A stretch of 64,000 nucleotides of DNA, from positions 1-64,000 of the forward strand of contig JAUWMI010000014.1 in NCBI GenBank assembly GCA_030613245.1, given 5' to 3'. Within the stretch, counting starts at the first letter, position 1. Each line of letters opens with the position of its first letter. The notes under the pieces were generated by a model that was given only the letters and a program-made list of their open reading frames with translations, had not been told where the DNA came from and ran no database searches. This DNA is from Candidatus Sumerlaeota bacterium (GTDB taxonomy: Bacteria; Sumerlaeota; Sumerlaeia; MWCT01; JAUWMI01). Position numbers and translations under genes: made by a program. This document shows positions 9,533-18,945 of the stretch, piece by piece.

Positions 9533-9845
9533 CACGCCCCGGAAAAGAGTTTCCACCTGCTTCGTTGAAAGAGAAAAAGACAATTTCTTTGCACAAAAAA
9601 CGTGCATTGGGTGTGTTTAGGGGAGGATTTCCCCAAAGCAGGAAAGAATGGAGATTGACAGCACTAGCTTCTGTGTGATAGTAAGAAATCAGCGAATCGA
9701 GTCTGTATTTATACAATATCACGAGCCTTGGCGATGACATAAAGATTCACCGCGCGGGCAATGAGTTAAGATTGTCGGAATCTGAAGATCAAAACCGAAG
9801 ACGCATAGACAATGTGTCGTCACATGAGATAGGAGGAATACTTTC
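9533..9845. other. Intergenic region upstream of the giant propeller gene
   Basis: AT-richer 313-bp leader with no palindrome of the window-wide classes. It ends in a strong ribosome binding site, AGGAGGAA, 8 nt before the ATG at 9846. No clear promoter was recognised. Confidence 0.5.
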
Positions 9846-12800
9846 ATGAACGCCATTCGTTACGTTGCGTGGATATTTATTTTGGCACTTATGGTGTCAG
9901 CAGTGGCTGGCTCTGCGCTTGCGGACGCTCTTTCTTCTCCCGACGTACGCCAAGGGACAACATCGGAAGAACCAGTGCAGGCAACTGGATTGCTGGCAAA
10001 AAGCCCTGCACCGTTTGTGGAGAACAACGGACAATGGGCGGATGATTCCCTGCGCTTTGCCATGCGCAGAGCTGGAGCTAATGTCTTCATATACGATAAC
10101 ACTCTCGCTCTCCAGCTGCTGAAGAGAAATGATAAGACTGTCCAATCGGCAACAGTCAATGCACGGTTCATCGGTGCGAACGAAGTGTGTCCTGTGGGAA
10201 TAGCGCCGAGTAAAGCTGTCTTCCATTACTATCGCGGCCCAAAGGCACAGTGGCGCTCAAGCGTTTCTGCGTTCCAGAATGTGGTGTATCGTGATCTTTA
10301 TGACGGGATAGACCTTTTCATCAAAAAGAATCCAGAGGGGCTTCTTAAGCTGGAGTTTCATCTTTCTCCCGGCAGTGATTGGCGAAAGATTGTTATCGCC
10401 TATGAGGGGATGGACTCACTTCTCATAGACGATGAAGGACAACTGGTAATCGCCACGCCCCTCGGCACGCTCATTGATGCGGCTCCGGTGATTTACCAGG
10501 ATATTGAGGGTAAGCAGGTCTCGGTCGAAGGACAATTCCGTTTACTAGACAGCAGCACCTGTGGCTTTGAGGTTACGGGGGCCTGGGACCCTGCGTATTC
10601 ACTGGTAATTGATCCAGATTTAGCCTGGTCCACTTACCACGGCGGAACGGACATGGACGGTGGTAAGGGTATCGCTGCAGACGGCGTGGGAAACATCTAC
10701 GTGACAGGATACACGAGTTCGTTCGACTTCCCTACCCTGGAAGCCTACGATACGACTTACAATGCCTCCCATGACGCTTTCGTATCGAAATTCAGCCCGA
10801 GCGGCGAGCTCCTATGGTCTACCTACTTGGGCGGATCCAGCACCGACAACGGTTATAGTATTGCTGTGAGCGGAGATGGAAACATCTACGTCACGGGAGT
10901 GACATATTCAGCCAACTTCCCTACACCAGGGGGCAACGATGCAACTCACAACGGCGGTCAGGACGTGTTCGTGTCGAAATTCAATCCCAGCGGGGAACTG
11001 CTCTGGTCCACCTATCTGGGCGGGACCAGTAATGAGATCGGCTTTGGCATCGCCGCAGATAGCACAGGAAATGCCTACGTCACGGGCTACACGCTTTCCG
11101 CAAATTTTCCCACTACAAGAGGCTGGGATTTAAGCTATAACGATGGCGGCGATGCGTTCGTCTCCAAATTCTCTTCCGAAGGCGCACTGCTGTGGTCCAC
11201 TTATCTGGGCGGGAGTAACTCAGACCTCGGCGATGGCATCGCTGCGGATGGTTTCGGAAATGTCTATGTCTCGGGGCAGACAGTCTCTTCCGAATTCCCC
11301 ACGCGCGGAGGGTGGGACACGAGCCACAACGGTTCCAGCGATGCCTTCGTTTCGAAGTTCAGCGTAGATGGTGTTCTGCTCTGGTCTACCTACTTGGGCG
11401 GAAGCGACGGGGAGGGAGGCGTCTACGCTAAGTGTGATCTCGCGGTGGACGGGGCAGGAAACGCCATCGTTGCGAGCACCACGTCCTCATATGATTTCCC
11501 TACGCCAGGAGGCTATGATACCAGCTTCAATGGCGGTTCTGACATCTTCGTATCGAAGTTCAGTCCGAGCGGCGCGCTTCTCTGGTCAACTTATCTGGGC
11601 GGAAGCAACACAGATGAAGGCCTTAGCATTGCCGTGGAGAATTGGTCCGGAGATGTTTTCGTTATGGGGAGGACAAACTCTCCAGACTTTCCCACTCCAG
11701 GAGGCTATGACACCAGCTTCAATGGGGTCTTTGATGATGTTTGCTTAGCAAGGTTTACGGCAAGTGGTGAACTGGTGTGGGGCACCTACCTTGGCGGAAG
11801 CCAGGCTGAGCCCTGGCCGCAGGTTCATAACCGCGGCATCGCGAGTGATGGGTTAGGGAACGTATACGTTACTGGCATGACTACTTCAGATGATTTTCCC
11901 ACACAAGGGGGATACGACACAATTTATGACGGGCCTTCGGAAGTATTCATAACCAAATTCAGCGGATTTCCCACTTCAGTTCGGACACCGCAGCTGCTCC
12001 AGCTAGGCGAGACGGTAGAAGTGGAAGTCGAGCCATTTCCCTTTTATGATTTTCAACTGGATCTTGCCTCCGGCCAAGCGAATCATCTCCTCGTCCGCCT
12101 GACACCGCTGGAGGGCACGGGTAGCTGGCTACTTCTTGGCAGGAAGGGGGAACTGCCAGCCCTGGGTATTTTCGACTGGTCTTCGGAAGAACTTACTCCG
12201 CAGGGAGCAGTGGAACTGCTTATTCCAACGCCTGGAGCAGGATCTTTTTACTTCAGTGTCCATTACTCGGCTTGGAGCTTTCAGACAGGGCGCTTTCAAC
12301 TCGAGTGTCTTTCTGTAGATCGCTACCTCTCCGATGTGAATCCACGAGAGGCAGGTAACGCCGGCACGGTCACGGTCACAGTGGATGGGCTAGGGTTTGC
12401 CGAACCGATGTCCTTTGAGCTGCGTCGTGCGGGCTTCGGACCTACGGAGAGTCAATCCTCTTCAGAACTGAGCCCAACAGAATGGCTGGCAATCTTCGAC
12501 CTCGCCGGAGTGACACCGGGACTTCGCTCCCTGGCGGCTATATGGAGCGGGGCGCAGGAGGAAGTTCTGTCTGATGTTTTAGAAGTAATTCAGGGCATAG
12601 GGGCGAAGTTAGAGTGCTGGCTTGAAGCACCTCAGTTTGTACGACCGTATAGAAAATATACGCTTCGGTTGCGCTACGAAAACAATGGCGACGCAGATAT
12701 AAAAGCACCGCTCTTTATCATTTCATCGAATCCACCCGCGGAGATGGGCTCTCCATGTGGCGACAGTACAAGTATAGGAACAATCCAATTGTTGGGGATC

Positions 12801-15800
12801 AATCCTGAAGGCCCGGCAGGAACACTGCCGCCAGGCTTCTCGCATACAATTGCAATTCCTTTTCAGATCAATAGCAACCAACCCCATCTGCAAGTTACCT
12901 TTTCAGTCGACGTCAAGCTAGCAAACGATGTGGTGATTGACTGGCAGGCGCAGGAACCTCTGGTAAAGCCTGTGACTGCGCCGGCAAACTGGGACCAGGT
13001 ATGGCAGGCCCTTACCGCACAACTCGGCTCGACGTGGGGAGACTACCTGGGCGTATTGGCTGATGAGGCCGAGCGCATGCGCCGGGCAGGAAGGTTCGTA
13101 CCGTGCGTACGTGAGCTCTTTCTGCGGCTGTATCGGATAGCACTGGGCGAGTCGGACTATTTAATAGCGGGCAGATTAGTTTCAGCAACTTCGGGCTCGG
13201 GTTTACCTCTGGTGAAATTGGTGTTGCGTGAGGATTTGGACGAACCTTCGGTGATATTAGAAACGCAGGCAGAATCTCCCGACGGTCACTTTTGTTTCGA
13301 GCAGGTCCCACCCGGGACCTATGAACTGTTCGCTGAGGCTTACTTTTTCAATCCATCGCTGAAGGTGACAATCACCAGTGCGGACATCTTCGATCTTCAG
13401 GCCGCAGCCAACCCGTATGCGAGCGAGGAAGAAGAGGAAGAACCTGTGAAGCCTCCGCAATCGAGCCCAACCCTGGCGCGTGACTCCGACGGGCGAGTCT
13501 ACCTTGGCTGGTGCGAGGAGAATAGCGCCTGGGTGGCGAGTTTCGACGGGACGGACTGGAGCACCGTTCAGGAATCCTCTGATACTACTGCAACGGAAGT
13601 ACACCTGGCATACGCCCCCGACTTGGGTGATATCTCAACAGATCCCGGCCTGTTTATGGTGTACCGCGACGGCGTGAACAACGAGGCACATCTTCGTTAT
13701 GCGCTCGGCCTTCCTGATGTGAATGGCGACACCAGCTGGACCTCGAGCACTGCCGTGACCTCTGATGCTTACGGGGATCATGGCGCCCGAGCTGTGGCCT
13801 TGCCCGGTGGAGAGGCGCTGATCTCATGGTTGCAGCGCGATTGCTCTATCGAAGACGACGATGACCTCTACTTTCAGTCCGTAACCTATCCGGCAGGACT
13901 GACATTTCGTGAACCCGAAGGACTCTGGGGCGACGAAATGGATCTGATCTCGTTCCTGGAAGCCCAGGTCTCTACAGATACCTATTCTGTGAAATTTCGC
14001 ATTGCCAAAGGGAAGAAATTACCGGAGTGGGTTCCGTGCATAGGAGGCAAATACGGGTTTGAGGTAGAGGCCGCATATTCTCTGACAACGGATGGGTGCA
14101 AGGGACTCAAAGGCGAGGCCGCACTGGCGGTAGGGATCGACTTGTCCGACCGTCTCAAGTTCCAGGGTGCAGGGGCCATCTCGGCCGAATATATTACGGA
14201 TAAAAAGAAGTGCAAATACATTTTCGATAAAGGGGGCTTGTCCGGGTCGGTAGGTGGAGAAGGGAAAATTCCGGCGCCGCCCGGATGGGGTACGGGCAAC
14301 TATTGGCTTTTCAAGATCGAGTGGGGTGTGAAGGTTGGTGGAAACGTCGTGCTCGGCTTTACGTGGAAAGGCACTGGCTTTCCAGCATGGCCTAATGGCG
14401 GCTCATTCGATATCCAGGTTGCGTTTGGCCCCTATGGAGAGGCAAAAAGTAAGGGCGAGTGGGTAGAAGCAAATGTGCAAGGTCAGGGAGGTCTCACTTG
14501 GGGCATCGATTTCTCCAAGGGGCCGAAAGATCTCGAATGGACTTTCACGGTCCAGTTCGAAGTGAGGGCATTTCTGTTAAAAGCCGGTTGGCAGCGCACG
14601 TGGAAAGGGAAGGTCTTTGGCGGTAAGGCCGGATCACTGGACTTAGCCGCGATTCTCTTTTCCGACGATGTCATCACCTCAGAGTCCTTTACCCTCGAGG
14701 TTGATCCGCTCGTGGGCACGGGTAACCAGTATGAAGGCCTGCCAGTTTTAGGCGACATTTCCTCAAATGTGACTATGGATGGACAGCCCTCACTGGCGCG
14801 GTCCAGTACGGGCGAGATCTTGGTGGCATGGAAATATGATTCACCAACACCTGCGACTGAAATCGGCTCTGACATCCGCGTGGCTGCCTATAACGGGTCG
14901 AGCTTCGATTCTCCCGTGGTTTTGCATTCGGCAGCAGATTTCAACAGGCGACCTGCCCTGGCTTTTGATTCGAATAACAATCCGATCGTTGTCTATGCCT
15001 CAGCCAGCGGATCGGGAATCTCGCTGGCGAGTGATCCTTATGACATTCTGGACGCAGCGACTGACTCTGATATTTACTTTTGCCGAAGGGTCGGGAGTGT
15101 CTGGAGCGCGCCAGCTCCGCTGGCCACGCTTTCGGGTGGTGACGATGTGGTCAGCCTTGCTGCTGGAGCCGACGGAAAGATGACCGCTGTATGGGAGAAT
15201 ATCGACACCGACACCGGCGTTACTTCTATCATGGCTTCTGTTTGGAATGGTTCGTGGTGGAGCACTCCCGTGGTCGTTTCCTCGGAGTTGTTGTGCACCG
15301 AACCTGTCGTATCGTACGTCGGTAGCAAACCCATTGCGGTCTGGCTACAGGATGACGACGGAACGACTGAAACCGTGAATGATCAGAGGTTGCATTACTC
15401 GATATTGAATGGAAGCTGGGGAAGCTCGTCTCGAGTCCCATCGCTGGCAGCGGAGTTTGACGTTGCGAAGATCTCGCAATGGATGACGCGAGATTCTCTC
15501 CTGGCGGTATATGGTGCACCCACTATATACTCTTACTTCCCAGAGCCTCCTTCCGAGTGTTGTGAGGACAAGGAAGAGGAGAAGAAGAAAGAGCCAGATC
15601 CTCCCGAGCCGCCGGAGGATATCACGGAGCCGGGCGAACCGGAAGGCGAAGACGTCACCGAGGTAATCGTGCCTCTCGATCCCAACGAAAAAGTCGGCGT
15701 TGGGATTGGTCCACAGAATACCATAACGGCTTCCGATACCCTCATTTACACCGTTTACTTCGAGAATGTCTCGACGGCAACAGCTGCCGCACAACAAGTG

Positions 15801-17288
15801 GTGGTCACCGATGTGCTGGATCCCAACCTTGACTTTTCCTCTTTCCGCTTCCTGGAAGTGGGTATCGGCAGCCAGATCTTTCCCATCACCACGGAGGAGT
15901 TATCCTTCCATGAGCGCACCGATTGGCCGGATTGGCTAGGACGACTAAATATCTGGTGGGCTGACCTTCAGGGGTCGTTCAATCCCTTGCTGGGTCTTGT
16001 TGAATGGCGCCTAAGACTCCTGGACCCTGCAACTGGAGAATTGCCCGATGACGTCTTTGCCGGTCTGCTGCCTCCTAATGATGAAACGGGTCGTGGTGAG
16101 GGCCACGTGACGTTCAGCATACGCCCCAAGCACGACCTTAACGAAGGTACACTTATTACCAATTCCGCAACTATCTTCTTTGACACCCAGGCTCCTATCG
16201 TCACCAATACATGGACAAATATCGTTGTCGAACCAACGCCGACACCGACACCAACTCCGACCCCATCACCCACGCCCTGGCAGATTGTCTTTGACTTTAT
16301 AGCGGAAAGTGACGATTGGACCTCTGGTGGCGCGCCCATTGTCTATACTGTTCCTGATTTCCTCTGGGAAGCTGACTACCTGAAAATGATTTCATTAACG
16401 AATACGAATACGTTCGGCTACTGGCAGAGTCCACAGGATGCAGTCCCTGCGGATGCGGATTATCTCTATCGCGCACGGTTCAATGTCTCGACCGATATAA
16501 CGGCGAAATCGCTCATTCCCCAGATACGTCTTCGTGCAAACTCGCTGAACCTGCAGCAGTATGATGTGCTCTCGATCGAGAGCGCGGGTGACGGCGGCGC
16601 GTCTCCCGACGCGGCGGGCACGGATTATGATCTTTACTTTGTGCCGCCTGCAAATGATACGGCCGCTATGCTTGCATTCGACCTACTTAACTTCAATCCC
16701 AACGATGCGGCAACGGCAGAACTTTCACTGGATACGGTTACGGTTGATCGCTTTGCCCTGGATTCGCTCCCAACTCCGACCGTGGTTCAGGATTATACGT
16801 TCGAGTTGAGCCAGGACGGCTGGACAACGGGTGGCGCACCGATAGCGTTCAGTTCGCCGCAGTATATCTATTCTGCGGGTGCGCTTGATCTGCGGGCAAT
16901 AACCAACACGAATACGTTTGGCTTCTGGGGGAACCATCCGGCGGATATAACTATTGAGGCGGACAAACTCTATCGAGGAACATTTGAAATTCGCACAGAC
17001 TTGACCAACCCTGCGCTGGTTCCAGAGATGCGCTTGCGGTACAATACCGGGAATCTGCAAGCCTCGCACACATTTGGGATTTCAAGCAGCGGTGACGGAG
17101 CGAATTCCCCGGGCACCACAAACACGACATACGACCGACTATACTTTTTGCCTCCAGCGAACTGCGTTGGTGAAGACTTACTCGTTTCCTTTGACATACT
17201 CAACTTCAATCCCGGCGACGCTCCAACTGCGAGCCTGATCCTAGACCGGGCAATAATCGAGACCCTATCACCCCCAGGGTTACCCTGA
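9846..17288 (+). CDS. Giant secreted SBBP beta-propeller protein (2480 aa)
   Basis: The signal peptide is MNAIRYVAWIFILALMVSAV, cleaved near ALA at about residue 27. Residues ~55-255 match the domain that usually precedes SBBP propellers (FVENNGQWADDSLRFA). Residues ~257-706 hold seven SBBP blades of about 63 residues, each with LLWSTYLGG, a G-N-x-Y-V-T-G core, a DFPT motif and D-x-F-V-S-K-F, enough for one seven-bladed propeller. Next come Ig/TIG-like strands, a short carboxypeptidase-regulatory-like unit (~1130-1180) and BNR-like repeats (~1190-1900). A low-complexity acidic/proline stretch precedes a DUF11-like domain starting DPNEKVGVG (~1940), and a PTPTPTPTPTPSPTP linker lies at about 2130. 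Residues 2147-2480 are two copies of a ~160-residue domain also found in the 613-aa protein downstream. No PEP-CTERM or LPXTG signal is present. Probably extracellular or surface-bound; the ligand is unknown. Confidence 0.85.
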   Translation: MNAIRYVAWIFILALMVSAVAGSALADALSSPDVRQGTTSEEPVQATGLLAKSPAPFVENNGQWADDSLRFAMRRAGANVFIYDNTLALQLLKRNDKTVQSATVNARFIGANEVCPVGIAPSKAVFHYYRGPKAQWRSSVSAFQNVVYRDLYDGIDLFIKKNPEGLLKLEFHLSPGSDWRKIVIAYEGMDSLLIDDEGQLVIATPLGTLIDAAPVIYQDIEGKQVSVEGQFRLLDSSTCGFEVTGAWDPAYSLVIDPDLAWSTYHGGTDMDGGKGIAADGVGNIYVTGYTSSFDFPTLEAYDTTYNASHDAFVSKFSPSGELLWSTYLGGSSTDNGYSIAVSGDGNIYVTGVTYSANFPTPGGNDATHNGGQDVFVSKFNPSGELLWSTYLGGTSNEIGFGIAADSTGNAYVTGYTLSANFPTTRGWDLSYNDGGDAFVSKFSSEGALLWSTYLGGSNSDLGDGIAADGFGNVYVSGQTVSSEFPTRGGWDTSHNGSSDAFVSKFSVDGVLLWSTYLGGSDGEGGVYAKCDLAVDGAGNAIVASTTSSYDFPTPGGYDTSFNGGSDIFVSKFSPSGALLWSTYLGGSNTDEGLSIAVENWSGDVFVMGRTNSPDFPTPGGYDTSFNGVFDDVCLARFTASGELVWGTYLGGSQAEPWPQVHNRGIASDGLGNVYVTGMTTSDDFPTQGGYDTIYDGPSEVFITKFSGFPTSVRTPQLLQLGETVEVEVEPFPFYDFQLDLASGQANHLLVRLTPLEGTGSWLLLGRKGELPALGIFDWSSEELTPQGAVELLIPTPGAGSFYFSVHYSAWSFQTGRFQLECLSVDRYLSDVNPREAGNAGTVTVTVDGLGFAEPMSFELRRAGFGPTESQSSSELSPTEWLAIFDLAGVTPGLRSLAAIWSGAQEEVLSDVLEVIQGIGAKLECWLEAPQFVRPYRKYTLRLRYENNGDADIKAPLFIISSNPPAEMGSPCGDSTSIGTIQLLGINPEGPAGTLPPGFSHTIAIPFQINSNQPHLQVTFSVDVKLANDVVIDWQAQEPLVKPVTAPANWDQVWQALTAQLGSTWGDYLGVLADEAERMRRAGRFVPCVRELFLRLYRIALGESDYLIAGRLVSATSGSGLPLVKLVLREDLDEPSVILETQAESPDGHFCFEQVPPGTYELFAEAYFFNPSLKVTITSADIFDLQAAANPYASEEEEEEPVKPPQSSPTLARDSDGRVYLGWCEENSAWVASFDGTDWSTVQESSDTTATEVHLAYAPDLGDISTDPGLFMVYRDGVNNEAHLRYALGLPDVNGDTSWTSSTAVTSDAYGDHGARAVALPGGEALISWLQRDCSIEDDDDLYFQSVTYPAGLTFREPEGLWGDEMDLISFLEAQVSTDTYSVKFRIAKGKKLPEWVPCIGGKYGFEVEAAYSLTTDGCKGLKGEAALAVGIDLSDRLKFQGAGAISAEYITDKKKCKYIFDKGGLSGSVGGEGKIPAPPGWGTGNYWLFKIEWGVKVGGNVVLGFTWKGTGFPAWPNGGSFDIQVAFGPYGEAKSKGEWVEANVQGQGGLTWGIDFSKGPKDLEWTFTVQFEVRAFLLKAGWQRTWKGKVFGGKAGSLDLAAILFSDDVITSESFTLEVDPLVGTGNQYEGLPVLGDISSNVTMDGQPSLARSSTGEILVAWKYDSPTPATEIGSDIRVAAYNGSSFDSPVVLHSAADFNRRPALAFDSNNNPIVVYASASGSGISLASDPYDILDAATDSDIYFCRRVGSVWSAPAPLATLSGGDDVVSLAAGADGKMTAVWENIDTDTGVTSIMASVWNGSWWSTPVVVSSELLCTEPVVSYVGSKPIAVWLQDDDGTTETVNDQRLHYSILNGSWGSSSRVPSLAAEFDVAKISQWMTRDSLLAVYGAPTIYSYFPEPPSECCEDKEEEKKKEPDPPEPPEDITEPGEPEGEDVTEVIVPLDPNEKVGVGIGPQNTITASDTLIYTVYFENVSTATAAAQQVVVTDVLDPNLDFSSFRFLEVGIGSQIFPITTEELSFHERTDWPDWLGRLNIWWADLQGSFNPLLGLVEWRLRLLDPATGELPDDVFAGLLPPNDETGRGEGHVTFSIRPKHDLNEGTLITNSATIFFDTQAPIVTNTWTNIVVEPTPTPTPTPTPSPTPWQIVFDFIAESDDWTSGGAPIVYTVPDFLWEADYLKMISLTNTNTFGYWQSPQDAVPADADYLYRARFNVSTDITAKSLIPQIRLRANSLNLQQYDVLSIESAGDGGASPDAAGTDYDLYFVPPANDTAAMLAFDLLNFNPNDAATAELSLDTVTVDRFALDSLPTPTVVQDYTFELSQDGWTTGGAPIAFSSPQYIYSAGALDLRAITNTNTFGFWGNHPADITIEADKLYRGTFEIRTDLTNPALVPEMRLRYNTGNLQASHTFGISSSGDGANSPGTTNTTYDRLYFLPPANCVGEDLLVSFDILNFNPGDAPTASLILDRAIIETLSPPGLP

Positions 17289-17310
17289 TCCGCCTTCGGC
17301 GGACAGGTTT
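17289..17310 (+). terminator. Candidate intrinsic terminator after the giant gene
   Basis: TCCGCC (17289-17294), a TTC loop and GGCGGA (17298-17303) form a 6-bp perfect stem directly after the TGA stop, followed by CAGGTTTT. The T-run is short, so it is a modest terminator. A class A hairpin follows a few bases later. Confidence 0.5.
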
Positions 17311-17314
17311 TGCC

Positions 17315-17342
17315 GTAGGGGCACGCTGCAGCGGGCCCCTAC
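17315..17342. repeat. Class A 28-base hairpin
   Basis: Rims GTAGGGGC and GCCCCTAC enclose the core ACGCTGCAGCGG, which is imperfectly self-complementary. Lies downstream of the giant gene and may act with the preceding hairpin as a transcription end. Confidence 0.75.
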
Positions 17343-17842
17343 GATTTTGCGCTACTTTAATTCCTGCATGGGCGCGTTTGCGCGCAATCTTTCCCCTTTT
17401 CATCTCACCAAGAATTTGCACAGGCTCTTCTGCAAACCGGCGCGAATGCAAGTCCTAATTGAAAATCAGGAAACTATAGATTCTGTTTGACAATGATTTT
17501 GCTTACTATTAGAAAAGGTGGATACAAAAATTATACGCTATCACGATCTGTAGGAGTAACTGCGTTGTCACTTACATGGCTGGTCAGTAAGTGATGCACT
17601 TTGCTACCGGGCTTTACATCTTCGAATAGTCCAAACCAGAGAAGGTGAAAGTTGGAAAACTCGTTGTGTAAAGTCGGTTAATTCGTTTGTCCGTTAGTCG
17701 GTTGGTCAGTTAGTCAGTTTAGAGAAAGGTGGTGAGGCGTGTATTGTTGGAGTGCAAAGAGTCCTTGTGGGATTCGCACGAAAACAATACGAGATGCAAA
17801 AGTGCACGTTTCATACTATTCTAACAAAAAAGGAGTGATCAG
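17343..17842. other. Intergenic leader of the beta-helix gene array
   Basis: 500 bases without a gene. A TTGACA hexamer is present at 17487-17492 but no good -10 box at standard spacing, so it is not called a promoter. The 8-base-period GTCMGTTR repeat lies at 17689-17720. It ends with AAGGAG before the ATG at 17843. Confidence 0.5.
17689..17720 (+). repeat. 8-base-period tandem repeat GTCMGTTR, copy 1
   Basis: Units read GTCCGTTA, GTCGGTTG, GTCAGTTA, GTCAGTTT. The phase is outside any gene. The same octamer array recurs at 18736, 20511 and, inverted, at 46695. Confidence 0.7.
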
Positions 17843-18730
17843 ATGATGAAGCGACGTATCACAACAGTAGCTTGTATTGTTAGCTTATGTCTTTTACTGG
17901 GCGCGGTTGCATGGGCTGGTGATGGGCAGATTGACATTGCTGAGATTCCTTACACCATTTCCAGCTCCGGCTCGTATATTGTAGTTGACGATCTGTCCAC
18001 AACCGCGACTAACACCAACGGCATTACCATTGACGCTGACAATGTCACGCTGGACCTGAACGGGCATGCGATCATCGGTCCTGGCAAAGCAGCAGGCACG
18101 AGTGGCGCTGGTATTGATGTAGCCGGTACCCAGTATAACATCGCCATCCGCAATGGCACGGTGCGCGATTGGCGGTGGGATGGGGTGGATGCCGGCAGTG
18201 CCAACAACAGCCAGTTTGAAGCCCTGCGCTGCTACGACAACGGAGATGACGGTTTGGCTGGTGGCCCTGGAAGCACTGTAACCGGCAATACCTGCTATAA
18301 CAACGGGGATGACGGCATCTTGGGATACTATGGCAGCACGGTCACCGGAAATAGTTGCAAAGACAATGCATCGGAAGGCATTCAAACGGGCAATGGAGTA
18401 ACGGTCAGCGGCAATACCTGCTATAGTAACGATGGTGACGGCATTCAAACGGCCGGTGCCTGCACGGTCAGCGGCAATACCTGCCAGTACAACACCGGCG
18501 ACGGCATTCAAACGTCCGATGGCTGCACGCTTAGCGGCAATACCTGCATGCAAAACACAGGCGATGGCATCCATGGGGTCTATGGCGGTAGTGTCACCGG
18601 TAATACCTGCTATAGCAACACAGGCGATGGAATCGAGGCCCTCCGATGCATTATCGCGGAGAACTGCTGCTATAATAATGGAACGAACTATAACCTGACT
18701 TCGTGCACGTCGGTTAATAACCATCCGTAG
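17843..18730 (+). CDS. Secreted right-handed beta-helix protein, paralog 1 (295 aa)
   Basis: First of four tandem paralogs. The signal peptide resembles MKRRITTVACIVSLCLLLG, cleaved after AWA; the neighbours start at the second ATG (17846), and AGGAG lies 8 nt before the first. The N-terminal cap (~28-85) carries AEIPYTISSSGSYIVVDDLS and GITIDADNVTLDLNGHA. From ~90 onward there are about eight parallel beta-helix (PbH1/NosD-like) coils of 20-24 residues with the pattern V-x-G-N-T-C-Y-x-N-x-G-D-G-I. Cysteine at the coil position after GNT and the Asn ladder are conserved. No catalytic residues typical of pectate lyase or pectin lyase stand out. It is likely an exported structural or carbohydrate-contacting protein. 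It ends with an AENCCYNNGTNYNLT cap shared with paralog 2. The function is unknown. Confidence 0.82.
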   Translation: MMKRRITTVACIVSLCLLLGAVAWAGDGQIDIAEIPYTISSSGSYIVVDDLSTTATNTNGITIDADNVTLDLNGHAIIGPGKAAGTSGAGIDVAGTQYNIAIRNGTVRDWRWDGVDAGSANNSQFEALRCYDNGDDGLAGGPGSTVTGNTCYNNGDDGILGYYGSTVTGNSCKDNASEGIQTGNGVTVSGNTCYSNDGDGIQTAGACTVSGNTCQYNTGDGIQTSDGCTLSGNTCMQNTGDGIHGVYGGSVTGNTCYSNTGDGIEALRCIIAENCCYNNGTNYNLTSCTSVNNHP

Positions 18731-18735
18731 GACCA

Positions 18736-18821
18736 TTAGTCAGTTGATCAGTTAGTCAGTTAAAAACAACAACGGACAAACGGGCAAACGGATAAACGGA
18801 CACAACGGACAAACGAATAGA
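18736..18821 (+). repeat. 8-base-period tandem repeat GTCMGTTR, copy 2, plus related GGACAAACG array
   Basis: GTCAGTTG, ATCAGTTA, GTCAGTTA are followed by a second short-period stretch of AACGGACAAACGGGCAAACG type. Both lie between beta-helix paralogs 1 and 2. These look like one repeat and a partially inverted, diverged copy (GTTTGTCCGTT), giving potential for a long hairpin. Confidence 0.6.
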
Positions 18822-18945
18822 AAGGAGGGGAGTGGGTGGATTTCGGGAGTGCGGAACGTCTTGTTTTCGTCTCGGTTTAACACGGTGTAAGATCGGGAAA
18901 CGTTGAATCCCGAAGTAAAGTGAAAAAGAAAAGGAGGGTGAAACT

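Noticed and set aside
17487-17515. TTGACA upstream of the beta-helix array as a promoter
   Set aside because: No acceptable -10 box at 16-18 bp; TATTAG is at 14 bp only.
17894-18736. Long minus-strand open frame (280 aa) opposite beta-helix paralog 1, and similar ones opposite paralogs 2-4
   Set aside because: They arise from the codon pattern of repeated Gly/Asn/Thr/Asp coils on the plus strand; no ribosome site, no recognisable domain, and the plus-strand genes have signal peptides and strong ribosome sites.
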